In this document: piece by piece, positions 13,661 to 20,584 of the stretch
Position numbering within the stretch: the first letter of the stretch is position 1
Layout of the letters: the number at the start of each line of letters is the position of its first letter
Assembly: GCA_934747325.1 (NCBI GenBank)
Contig: CAKVGW010000031.1
Span: 1-21,892 of the forward strand
Reading direction: 5' to 3'
DNA from: an uncultured Candidatus Melainabacteria bacterium
GTDB taxonomy: Bacteria; Cyanobacteriota; Vampirovibrionia; Gastranaerophilales; Gastranaerophilaceae
Length of the DNA: 21,892 nucleotides
Position numbers and translations under genes: made by a program
Notes under the pieces: generated by a model
What the model was told of the DNA's origin: nothing
The model's input: only the letters and a program-made list of their open reading frames with translations
The model's database searches: none

Positions 13661-15223
13661 ATGAGTGAAATTGTAGCAAAAATTGAAAATATAGAAGATG
13701 AACAACCGAATATAAATCCTTGGCTTACGTGTTTGCCGACAATGACGGCTGCGTTTATGTTTGTATTGGATGAAACAATTGCAAACGTAGCGTTACCGCA
13801 CATGGCAGGAAGTTTTTCCGTAAGCAGAGAAGAATCAATGTGGATTTTGACTTTTTATCTGATTGCCAGTGGTATTGTAATTCCGATGGTAGGATGGTTT
13901 AGCAAAGTCCTTGGTAGAAAAAACTTTTTTACGTTGAGTATTATATTGTTTACGGTAGCTTCTGCTCTTTGCGGTTTGTCAAAAAACTTAGAAACTATGA
14001 TTTTTGCTCGTATATTGCAAGGTATCGGCGGCGGCGGTTTACTTCCAATTTCTCAAGCAATTTTAATGGAAAACTTTAAGCCACAAGATAGAGGAAAAGC
14101 AATGGCTGTGTTTGGCTTGGTAATTGTACTTGCTCCAATTGCAGGGCCTGTGTTGGGTGGTTGGCTTACAGAAAACTGGTCTTGGCCATTTATTTATTTT
14201 ATTAATATTCCATTTGGTATAACTGCTGTAATCTTATCTAATGTTTTTCTTTTTGACCCGCCTTATGCAAGAAAACAACAAAATGTAAAAACAGACGCAT
14301 TTGGCTTCTTCATGCTTTCTATTTGGCTTTTGACTTTACAAATTGTACTTGATAAAGGTAATAACGCAGACTGGTTTAATGCACCTTGGATTTGTTGGTT
14401 ATCTGCAATTTCTTGTGCAACGGGTCTAGCGTTTTTAATTTCTCAAATAAAAAATAAAGATTCACTTGTTGATTTAAGTGTATTTAAAGATAAAAACTTC
14501 TTTGTAGGAACGCTTGTTCAAATTGTAATGCAAGCTGTGCTTTTGGCATCAATGGCTATTCTTCCTCAATTTTTGCAATCACTTATGGGGTATGATGCGT
14601 TCAAAAGTGGTTTATCAATGATGCCTCGTGGTGTTGGTGCATTAACTGCAATGGTTTTATGTGCAACATTAGCCAATGTTATAGACAACAGAATTTTGGT
14701 TATGATAGGTTTAACAAGTATTGCAGGCGCAAGCTGGATGCTTGGAGATTTGAATTTGCAAATTTCTACAATAAATATTGCAATACCAAACTTCTTATTT
14801 GGTATTGGGTTAGGACTTGCAATGATTCCGATTATTACTTTATCTATGGCAACAATCAGTAACAACCAAATGACAAACGCCAGTGGTTTGCAGAACTTGC
14901 TTAAAAACCTCGGCGGTGCATTTGGAACATCAATTGTTGCAACATTGCTTTCTCGTGGAGCGCAAAAACACCAATTTATGTTAATTCAGCATTTAACAGA
15001 TACTGCACAAAATTATACGGAAAGAGTTCAAACTTATAGCAGCGCATTTATGTCAATGGTAGACCCACATACAGCAACTTATATGGGACAACACACGGCT
15101 TATCAATTGTTAATGCAACAAGCAAATTTGTCCGCGTTTATTGATGCGTTTAGAATTTTTGCGGTAGCCGGAATTATAATTACGCCATTAATTTTATTAT
15201 TAAAGAAAATCAAAGAAGAATAA
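13661..15223 (+). CDS. EmrB/QacA-type MFS drug exporter (DHA2, 14 TM)
   Basis: 520 aa inner-membrane protein with about 14 hydrophobic segments and a short cytosolic N-terminus (1-22). Seen: the DHA2 motif LDETIANVALPHM (36-48), motif A GWFSKVLGRK (78-87), QGIGGGGLLPISQAI (120-134), and motif C with PIAGPVLGGWLTENWSW (159-175), all typical of proton-driven EmrB/QacA exporters. Substrate unknown; in this family usually lipophilic drugs, bile salts or fatty acids. EmrB pumps of Gram-negative bacteria normally work with an EmrA (HlyD-type) adaptor and TolC; neither gene is adjacent, so partners must be elsewhere or it acts alone. Its promoter overlaps a tandem palindromic operator, so induction by substrate is likely. 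Confidence 0.88.
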   Translation: MSEIVAKIENIEDEQPNINPWLTCLPTMTAAFMFVLDETIANVALPHMAGSFSVSREESMWILTFYLIASGIVIPMVGWFSKVLGRKNFFTLSIILFTVASALCGLSKNLETMIFARILQGIGGGGLLPISQAILMENFKPQDRGKAMAVFGLVIVLAPIAGPVLGGWLTENWSWPFIYFINIPFGITAVILSNVFLFDPPYARKQQNVKTDAFGFFMLSIWLLTLQIVLDKGNNADWFNAPWICWLSAISCATGLAFLISQIKNKDSLVDLSVFKDKNFFVGTLVQIVMQAVLLASMAILPQFLQSLMGYDAFKSGLSMMPRGVGALTAMVLCATLANVIDNRILVMIGLTSIAGASWMLGDLNLQISTINIAIPNFLFGIGLGLAMIPIITLSMATISNNQMTNASGLQNLLKNLGGAFGTSIVATLLSRGAQKHQFMLIQHLTDTAQNYTERVQTYSSAFMSMVDPHTATYMGQHTAYQLLMQQANLSAFIDAFRIFAVAGIIITPLILLLKKIKEE

Positions 15224-15224
15224 T

Positions 15225-15374
15225 TTAAATTAATAAATAATTATTTTCAGTATTTGGAATGAAAGTTTTTTTATAGTTTTTAGGAACTTCAATGTAAATG
15301 TATTCGGTTTTCTTTTTTAGTCCGCATAAACCGATTACCGAATCATGTTTGAAAAAATTCTTGATAAATTGCAT
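15225..15374 (-). CDS. Small 49-aa protein, unrecognised
   Basis: Open frame from ATG (15372-15374) to TAA (15225-15227), starting MQFIKNFFKHDSVIGLCGLK and ending in TENNYLLI. It occupies the 235-bp spacer between the exporter and the DUF1858 gene, which otherwise would be empty. Support: an AAGGA ribosome site 7 nt before the ATG, a full-length fit into the gap (stop one base beyond the exporter stop), and a natural composition: an amphipathic start, an IGLCGLKKK segment and alternating YIYIEV strand. No signal peptide. One Cys (C17). Function unknown. Convergent with the exporter and divergent from the DUF1858 gene. Confidence 0.6.
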   Translation of the reverse strand: MQFIKNFFKHDSVIGLCGLKKKTEYIYIEVPKNYKKTFIPNTENNYLLI

Positions 15375-15395
15375 ATTTAATTCCTTTCATAAGTA

Positions 15396-15404
15396 TGTTA
15401 TAAT
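15396..15404 (+). promoter_or_regulatory. Extended -10 promoter of the DUF1858 gene
   Basis: TGTTATAAT, a perfect extended -10, 54 bp before the ATG at 15459; no convincing -35. The same divergent spacer (15375-15458) must also hold the control region of the 49-aa gene. Confidence 0.55.
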
Positions 15405-15458
15405 CACGATATTAATTTAATTATTTGTTTTTATAAGTCAAGAAAAGGAGTATAAATT

Positions 15459-15659
15459 ATGGCAAAAGTTACTAAAGAAATGGGAATCATGGAAATTGTT
15501 CAACAACATCCTGAAGCAGTTGCAGTTTTCCAAAAATATGGTATGGGTTGTATCGGTTGTGCAGCAGCACACTTTGAAAACCTTGAAGCAGGCGCTAAAG
15601 TTCACGGTTTTAATGCTGATGATATGGTTGCAGAAATCAATTCTTTGATTGAAGAATAA
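15459..15659 (+). CDS. DUF1858 redox protein (HCP-associated, TIGR03980-like)
   Basis: 66 aa, the full length of the DUF1858 family. Seen: the starting pattern 'K-T-K-E-M-G-I-M-E-I-V-Q-Q-H-P-E-A', the PEAVAVFQKYGMGCIGC block with C31 and C34 (CxxC redox disulfide), and 'AHFENLEAGAKVHG'. Members are often fused or adjacent to hybrid cluster protein (Hcp) or other redox enzymes of anaerobes and may pass electrons or bind a cluster through the two Cys. Here it stands alone. Strong ribosome site AAAAGGAG. A hairpin at 15676-15712 follows. Confidence 0.9.
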   Translation: MAKVTKEMGIMEIVQQHPEAVAVFQKYGMGCIGCAAAHFENLEAGAKVHGFNADDMVAEINSLIEE

Positions 15660-15675
15660 ATATGTTATTGAAAGA

Positions 15676-15712
15676 CTTTAATTCCATCTCCAATAAGGAG
15701 ATGGAATTAAAG
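15676..15712. repeat. Perfect 16-bp hairpin, related to the spacer repeat family
   Basis: CTTTAATTCCATCTCC (15676-15691) and its exact complement (15697-15712), loop AATAA. No T-tract follows on either strand, so termination is possible but not typical. Bases 15670-15691 match 18 of 22 positions of 11409-11430 in copy B, whose own core is the similar hairpin CCCTCTCC-loop-GGAGAGGG. Confidence 0.75.
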
Positions 15713-15756
15713 ATGAAAAACGATTTTATAACTTATAAATATTTAGGAGATTTATT

Positions 15757-16179
15757 TTGTTAGTGTGGCAATTTTTATGTGTAATCGGTATTGCTTTTGT
15801 AATACTTGAAATATTTACACCAAGCATGTTCTTTTTGAACTTCGCTCTAGCAGCTTTTATAACTGCAGGAATTTCGTTAATCACATTGAATAAATTTGCT
15901 TTGGTATTAGCGTTTTTCTTGTTATCGTTTTTGTCTTTTGCGTTCTTAAGACCAATTCTTTTAAGACGCAATTCTAAAGACACAGAAACAGGCATGGAAG
16001 GCAAATACATAGGTAAAACAGCAAAAGTAACGGAAGAAGTTACGGCAGAGCGTGGTGTTATTACAATTTATGGTGAACGTTGGGATGCCAGATGTGAAAA
16101 TGGTGAAATAATTCCTGTTGGAGCAGAAGTTAAAATACTAAGAAACGACAGTTTAATAATGTATGTAACAAAAATTTAG
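15757..16179 (+). CDS. NfeD-like membrane protein, short form
   Basis: 140 aa. Starts with TTG at 15757; AGGAGA ends 6 nt before it, whereas the GTG at 15763 is too far, and no ATG is in frame nearby. Three hydrophobic segments (about 3-20, 22-43, 46-66) are followed by an OB-fold-type beta domain (about 82-140: GKYIGKTAKVTEEV ... VGAEVKIL). This is the short NfeD class without the N-terminal ClpP-like protease. NfeD proteins work with slipin/stomatin partners in membrane microdomains; the slipin gene follows 11 bp downstream with its ribosome site overlapping this stop, so the pair forms an operon. Confidence 0.85.
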   Translation: MLVWQFLCVIGIAFVILEIFTPSMFFLNFALAAFITAGISLITLNKFALVLAFFLLSFLSFAFLRPILLRRNSKDTETGMEGKYIGKTAKVTEEVTAERGVITIYGERWDARCENGEIIPVGAEVKILRNDSLIMYVTKI

Positions 16180-16190
16180 GAGAGAGAGTT

Positions 16191-17165
16191 ATGATTTCAT
16201 TATCAATTTTTTTGATTGCCTTGGCACTCGTCTTTGTATCAAAAGGCGTTGTTATTGTGCAACAAGCAGAAGTAGTTATCATCGAACGTTTAGGTAAGTT
16301 CGATAGAGTTCTTCAATCAGGTTTTAATTTTATTATTCCTGTGATTGAAGCACCGCGTGCAATTGATTGGAAAGTTACACAAAAAGGTTTTGATGGCTCA
16401 AGTTATTCGGTTATACAAAAAAGAACCAAGATTGACTTGAGAGAAGCTGTTTATGATTTCCCTCGTCAAAACGTAATTACAAAAGATAACGTTTCAATTA
16501 GCATTAATGCGCTTTTGTATTTCCAAATTGTTGACCCTAAATCAGCCGTTTATGAAATTCAAAATTTACCTGACGCTATTGAAAAACTGACACAAACTAA
16601 CTTGAGAAACCTTGTTGGTCAACTTGATTTGGACGAAAGCTTAGTTTCAAGAGATAAAATTAACCATGAATTAAGAGCAATTTTAGATGACGCTACAAAT
16701 AAATGGGGTGTAAAAGTAAACAGAGTTGAACTTCAAGACATTATTCCACCTACTGATATTCAATCAGCAATGGAAAAACAAATGAAAGCAGAAAGAGATA
16801 GACGTGCGGCTATTCTTGAAGCAGAAGGTTTGAAAAAATCCGCAGTATTAAAAGCAGAAGGTGAAAAGGAAGCTGCTATTAATAGAGCAGAGGGTGAAAA
16901 GAAAGCAAATATTTTACGCGCAGAAGGTGTTGCGCAAGCAAGAATTTTGGAAGCTGACGGTGAAAAAGAAGCCATTCAAAGAATTATCAACGCATTAGCT
17001 GATAAAGGTCAGCCAGATAAATATTTAATCGCGATGAAATATTTAGAAACAATGCAGGCAATAACAAGCGGTCAAGATAACAAGGTTGTATACATGCCTT
17101 ATGAAGCAACCAGCATTTTGAGTTCTGTTGATGGTATTAAGCAAATGTTTGATGCTAATAAATAA
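16191..17165 (+). CDS. SPFH/slipin-family membrane scaffold (QmcA/paraslipin type)
   Basis: 324 aa. One N-terminal membrane segment (about 1-24), SPFH domain (about 25-190) with ERLGKFDRVLQSGFNFIIPVIEAPRAIDWK, DLREAVYDFPRQNVITKDNVSISINALLYFQIVDP and VKVNRVELQDIIPP, then a helical stretch with EAEG-type units at 210-213, 221-224, 232-235, 243-246 and EADG at 254-257, an exact 11-residue period repeated five times. Such proteins form ring or cage oligomers that organise membrane domains and regulate proteases. Paired with NfeD upstream, the classical arrangement. The AGGAGAGAG ribosome site is inside the end of nfeD. A strong terminator follows. Confidence 0.93.
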   Translation: MISLSIFLIALALVFVSKGVVIVQQAEVVIIERLGKFDRVLQSGFNFIIPVIEAPRAIDWKVTQKGFDGSSYSVIQKRTKIDLREAVYDFPRQNVITKDNVSISINALLYFQIVDPKSAVYEIQNLPDAIEKLTQTNLRNLVGQLDLDESLVSRDKINHELRAILDDATNKWGVKVNRVELQDIIPPTDIQSAMEKQMKAERDRRAAILEAEGLKKSAVLKAEGEKEAAINRAEGEKKANILRAEGVAQARILEADGEKEAIQRIINALADKGQPDKYLIAMKYLETMQAITSGQDNKVVYMPYEATSILSSVDGIKQMFDANK

Positions 17166-17186
17166 GACCGAAAATTTGTAATACAA

Positions 17187-17220
17187 AAAACGAGGAACAC
17201 GCTATATTGTTCCTCGTTTT
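17187..17220 (+). terminator. Terminator of the nfeD-slipin operon
   Basis: AAAACGAGGAACA (17187-17199) / TGTTCCTCGTTTT (17208-17220), 13-bp stem, 8-nt loop, T-rich end. Confidence 0.9.
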
Positions 17221-17242
17221 TCTATTTGTTATGCTAAAAGGC

Positions 17243-17272
17243 TTGTAAAAATTTTTAATTTTGTGTTAAAAT
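17243..17272 (+). promoter_or_regulatory. Promoter of the secreted-protein gene
   Basis: TTGTAA (17243-17248), 18-bp spacer, TAAAAT (17267-17272) with TGT before it (extended -10). AAAGGAG is the ribosome site before the ATG at 17315. Confidence 0.6.
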
Positions 17273-17314
17273 CTGCATAGAAGATATGTATAAGAATAGT
17301 GAAAGGAGTTTTTA

Positions 17315-17668
17315 ATGAAAAAACTACAGTTATTAATTTTATCTTTATTGATGGTATCAACAGCAGTTTTTGCTTACAATTTTGATAACACAATTCCTGT
17401 TAAGGGTAAATCAATTACGGACTCTCAACTCCAATCACAAATGATTATGCCAATTTACTATTATTCACTAAGAATTGCTGCTCAAGGTTGTGAAGATTTT
17501 GCAATTGTAAATACAGAAATCTCAAAACCTAAAAATAATAACACTTGGAGTGAAATTTGGACTGTAAAGGCTTGCACAAGAACAGCAAGAATTCCTATTA
17601 ATTTCACTCAAGGCGCAGAAAAAACAGATTATGCAATTGATTATATGAATGTTAAAGTTGCAAAATAG
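17315..17668 (+). CDS. Small secreted protein, unknown function
   Basis: 117 aa. A classical signal peptide: MKK, hydrophobic core LQLLILSLLMVSTAV, likely cut after AFA (about residue 20). The mature part (about 97 aa) has only two Cys (GCEDF, about 59, and KACTR, about 89), suggesting a single disulfide, and alternating strand-like segments (YAIDYMNVKVAK at the end). I do not recognise the family. It stands alone with its own promoter and terminator. Probably periplasmic. Confidence 0.75.
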   Translation: MKKLQLLILSLLMVSTAVFAYNFDNTIPVKGKSITDSQLQSQMIMPIYYYSLRIAAQGCEDFAIVNTEISKPKNNNTWSEIWTVKACTRTARIPINFTQGAEKTDYAIDYMNVKVAK

Positions 17669-17680
17669 TTTAAAGATTTT

Positions 17681-17718
17681 AAAGGTGCGACAATTTTAAA
17701 ATTGTCGCACCTTTTTTT
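17681..17718 (+). terminator. Terminator of the secreted-protein gene
   Basis: Perfect palindrome AAAGGTGCGACAATTTT (17681-17697) / AAAATTGTCGCACCTTT (17698-17714), then more T. The next gene's promoter begins directly behind it. Confidence 0.92.
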
Positions 17719-17719
17719 A

Positions 17720-17728
17720 TGTTAAAAT
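17720..17728 (+). promoter_or_regulatory. Extended -10 promoter of the phosphohexomutase gene
   Basis: TGTTAAAAT, 22 bp before the ATG at 17751; GGGAG ribosome site between. The -35 would fall in the terminator hairpin (TTGTCG, 17702-17707, spacing 15, weak). Confidence 0.45.
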
Positions 17729-17750
17729 TAACAAAAACGGGAGTATTGCA

Positions 17751-19118
17751 ATGATAAAATTTGGAACAGACGGTTGGAGAGCAATTTTAAATAAAGATTT
17801 TACTGAAGCTAACGTAAAACGAGTTACTTTAGCTATTGGTAAGTATGTAGCGGATAATTTTGGATTCGATAAGCCTATTTTAATAGGTTATGACCCTAGA
17901 AAAATGGCTGATGAGTATTCTCTTCTTTGCGCTGAAATCCTTAAAGATAAAGGTTTTACCGTTTTTTATTCTTCAAGAATTGTTCCAACACCGATCTTGG
18001 CTTATAACGCTTTAATCAAAAATGCGTGTGCAATTATGTTTACAGCCTCTCACAATCCTCCTGAATACTTGGGGATGAAGTTTATTCCGGATTATGCAGG
18101 CCCGGCGACAAGTGAAATTACAGATGAAATTGTTGCAAATTTAGATAAAGAGTACAATAGTTCTGAAAAATCAGGCGTTTTGCACAAAATTGACTTTGCT
18201 CCTAAATATTATGAACATTTGGAAACTCTGATTGATTACAATAAGTTTAAAAATTTAAAAACAAATATTATTTTTGATGGCTTATATTCAGCTTCCATCG
18301 GATATTTTGATGAAATTTTGAAAAATAAAGGTATCGCATTTGATAGTTTGCACATGTTCCATGATGTGAATTTTGGTGGCGGAATGCCTGACCCAAAACC
18401 AAGATTTTTGAAAGAACTTGTAGAGAAAGTTAAATCTACTCCAAATTCTATTGGTTTGGCTAACGATGGTGACGCTGACCGTTTTGGAGTTATAAATGAA
18501 AACGGCGAGTACGTTTCTCCAAACGAAATTATTGCTATTCTTTTAAAACATCTAAAATCACGTGGTTTTGAAGGTGCTGTTGTTAAAACCGTCGGTTCAA
18601 GTTTACTTATAGATTGCGTTGCAAAAAAACTTGGCGTAGAAGTTATTGAAACTGCAGTCGGCTTTAAACATGTTGGTGAAGCTATGCGTAAAAACAAAGT
18701 TATAATCGGTGGTGAAGAATCTGGCGGTTTGAGTATATTAGGTCATATTCCGGAAAAAGACGGACTTATTGCTAATCTTTTAATCTTAGAAACAATGGCA
18801 GATACAGGCAAAACGCTTGTTGAATTACAAGAAGAACTTTACAAATTAGCAGATGCTAAGTTCTTTACAGATAGAGTTGATTTAAAATTGGATAATCAAG
18901 ATGAAATCAAACCAATTTTGGAAAAAGTTAAAGAATTCAAGAATATAGGCGATTATAAAGTTACTTCTATTGATACAAAAGACGGCGTAAAACTTATGCT
19001 TGGCGAAAAGACAAAAATTTTAGTTCGCCCAAGCGGGACAGAGCCATTACTAAGAGTTTATTTCGAAACTGATAGCATCGACAAGTTGGAAGAATTGAAA
19101 AATAAAATTGAACTGTAA
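17751..19118 (+). CDS. Phosphoglucomutase / phosphomannomutase (alpha-D-phosphohexomutase)
   Basis: 455 aa, full length, four-domain architecture. Seen: FGTDGWRA (4-11), catalytic phosphoserine loop TASHNPP (S100), magnesium loop DGDADR (239-244), sugar-binding GEESGG (321-326) and phosphate-binding RPSGTEP (426-432). It interconverts hexose 1- and 6-phosphates, supplying sugar nucleotides for envelope polysaccharides or glycogen. The TASHNPP and GEESGG forms fit PGM/PMM and not GlmM, which has a different serine loop. Glucose versus mannose preference cannot be fixed by eye. It ends 8 bp from the convergent gene at 19127 with no recognisable terminator. Confidence 0.92.
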   Translation: MIKFGTDGWRAILNKDFTEANVKRVTLAIGKYVADNFGFDKPILIGYDPRKMADEYSLLCAEILKDKGFTVFYSSRIVPTPILAYNALIKNACAIMFTASHNPPEYLGMKFIPDYAGPATSEITDEIVANLDKEYNSSEKSGVLHKIDFAPKYYEHLETLIDYNKFKNLKTNIIFDGLYSASIGYFDEILKNKGIAFDSLHMFHDVNFGGGMPDPKPRFLKELVEKVKSTPNSIGLANDGDADRFGVINENGEYVSPNEIIAILLKHLKSRGFEGAVVKTVGSSLLIDCVAKKLGVEVIETAVGFKHVGEAMRKNKVIIGGEESGGLSILGHIPEKDGLIANLLILETMADTGKTLVELQEELYKLADAKFFTDRVDLKLDNQDEIKPILEKVKEFKNIGDYKVTSIDTKDGVKLMLGEKTKILVRPSGTEPLLRVYFETDSIDKLEELKNKIEL

Positions 19119-19126
19119 TTAAAAAA

Positions 19127-20458
19127 TTAATCGCTAAATGTTTTGAAAGTCTTTTCAACGTTGTCTTTAATAACTTTCTTAACGGCATCCATTTCGGTTG
19201 CAAGCGCGTTTTGTTCAGTATCTAACTGCTTCAAACGAAGTTCTAGAGTTCTATCTTCTTGTTGGATAATTGAAGTCTTGGCGTTAATATCAGCGATAGT
19301 TTTTTCGTACTGTTCTTTTTTGTAATTATACTCGTTCATCGCATCTTTGTAAGCTGCTTCATCTGTTACAGTTTCAACATTCAAATCATAAACTACGCTA
19401 TTATTATCGAATTTCACAGACTTAAAACGACCATTATTATCGGTTTCTAAAAGCGCATGGTTAGTTTGTTCTATTTTTGTTTTTATATAAGATGCGTTAT
19501 AATAAGCTAACTTATCTTGAATTTCAATAGGTTTGTCTGCACTATTCGGAGATTGAATACTATTTTGTAAATCTTTTTCTGTCGTAAAATAAGTTTTGCC
19601 TTGATAATCAAAAGTATAAATTCCTTCTCCTGTGTATATGAGATTACCATTATCATCAAAACTTAAATAATCCTTAATAGAGGAGTCAGGGCAATCTTTA
19701 AGAATTTGAGCAAGCTCAGCAACTTGATCTATGTTTTCATCTTTTGTTAATTTACTTAGTTCTGTTAGCTTGGAATTCCCTACATAAGCAGGTTTATACT
19801 CGTTAGTATATGAAACAGGTTCATTCTCATTTGGAACAAAAAAGTGCCAAGTACCTGACGCATCTTGATAACCGTAAACATCATCGGTGTTTAAGACACC
19901 ATCTGCGGTTGCCATCCCTTTTGCGACTTCAAAATCGCGCAAAGATTCTTCTAAAGTATTATCCGCTTCTACTTTATCTTTCAACGCTTCAAACGGCCCA
20001 GCTAAAACTTCTCCCGTATCATTATTTATAATTGTATACGTACCGTCAGAAAAAGAAACAACAGGATTTACTTGTCCTTCGTTATCATAAGTTTCTTTTT
20101 TTGCTATATTTTTTGATTGAACTTCAGGGTTTTCAAGCAGTTTTTTGGAACCTGTATAAACATTTGCATAATAGTAGCTGTTTACAATGTAGTTATAATT
20201 TGGGTCTGCACTTGATAATTGTTGCCAACTTTCTAATACAGATTCGTTTTCACCATCTTTATATGAATATTGTAATTCTGTATAATCCGTAGTTTTAGGT
20301 GCATTGGGAACTTCCAGCCCTAAAAGTCTGTTAAACAAATTAGCACTCTGATTAGCAAGCGCAGTTCTTGCTTGGTTAATCTGCTGCCCTTCCCATTCTG
20401 TATTGGTTTTTCTTGCTGTTAGTGCCAAATATCTTGCTTGTGAAGCTGCCATTCCCAT
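19127..20458 (-). CDS. Large helical-ended protein of unknown function (MGMAASQARYLALTARKTN family)
   Basis: 443 aa. The N-terminus (about 1-50) is a conserved-looking amphipathic helix region: AASQARYLALTARKTNTEWEGQQINQARTALA. The middle (about 55-330) is acidic and Tyr/Asn/Asp-rich, with beta-like segments such as GTWHFFVPNENE and TYFTTEKDLQNS. The C-terminus (about 365-443) is a long coiled coil ending EKTFKTFSD. Helical ends around a variable middle, without a signal peptide, recall proteins exported by flagellar/type III routes (flagellin, hook-associated). That likeness is only structural inference. I believe this start is shared by proteins of gut Melainabacteria but cannot verify it. 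RBS AGGAG 8 nt before the ATG. Its downstream neighbour on the chromosome is convergent. Confidence 0.7.
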   Translation of the reverse strand: MGMAASQARYLALTARKTNTEWEGQQINQARTALANQSANLFNRLLGLEVPNAPKTTDYTELQYSYKDGENESVLESWQQLSSADPNYNYIVNSYYYANVYTGSKKLLENPEVQSKNIAKKETYDNEGQVNPVVSFSDGTYTIINNDTGEVLAGPFEALKDKVEADNTLEESLRDFEVAKGMATADGVLNTDDVYGYQDASGTWHFFVPNENEPVSYTNEYKPAYVGNSKLTELSKLTKDENIDQVAELAQILKDCPDSSIKDYLSFDDNGNLIYTGEGIYTFDYQGKTYFTTEKDLQNSIQSPNSADKPIEIQDKLAYYNASYIKTKIEQTNHALLETDNNGRFKSVKFDNNSVVYDLNVETVTDEAAYKDAMNEYNYKKEQYEKTIADINAKTSIIQQEDRTLELRLKQLDTEQNALATEMDAVKKVIKDNVEKTFKTFSD

Positions 20459-20481
20459 AGCGGAATCTCCTATTTGATTAC

Positions 20482-20510
20482 GTTTTATTGTTTAATAAAA
20501 TTTTTGACAA
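20482..20510 (-). promoter_or_regulatory. Promoter and palindrome upstream of the 19127-20458 gene
   Basis: Minus strand: TTGTCA (20505-20510), 17-bp spacer, TAAAAC (20482-20487). The -35 sits in a 13-bp palindrome TTGAC-AAA-GTCAA (20504-20516), a possible operator. Nothing else is seen in the 126-bp spacer. Confidence 0.4.
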
Positions 20511-20584
20511 AGTCAACATGATAAACGGCAGAACAAGCCATTCGCTTTAAATAACATAGAAAAAAATACTACTTTTAGATGAAA

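Noticed and set aside
16760..16975. Antisense frame with SPSA repeats inside the slipin gene
   Set aside because: It is the reverse reading of the AEG hendecads, not an independent gene.
18236..18697. Antisense 153-aa frame in the phosphohexomutase gene
   Set aside because: Overlaps the conserved magnesium and sugar loops; Ser/Phe/Lys-rich shadow composition and no start context.
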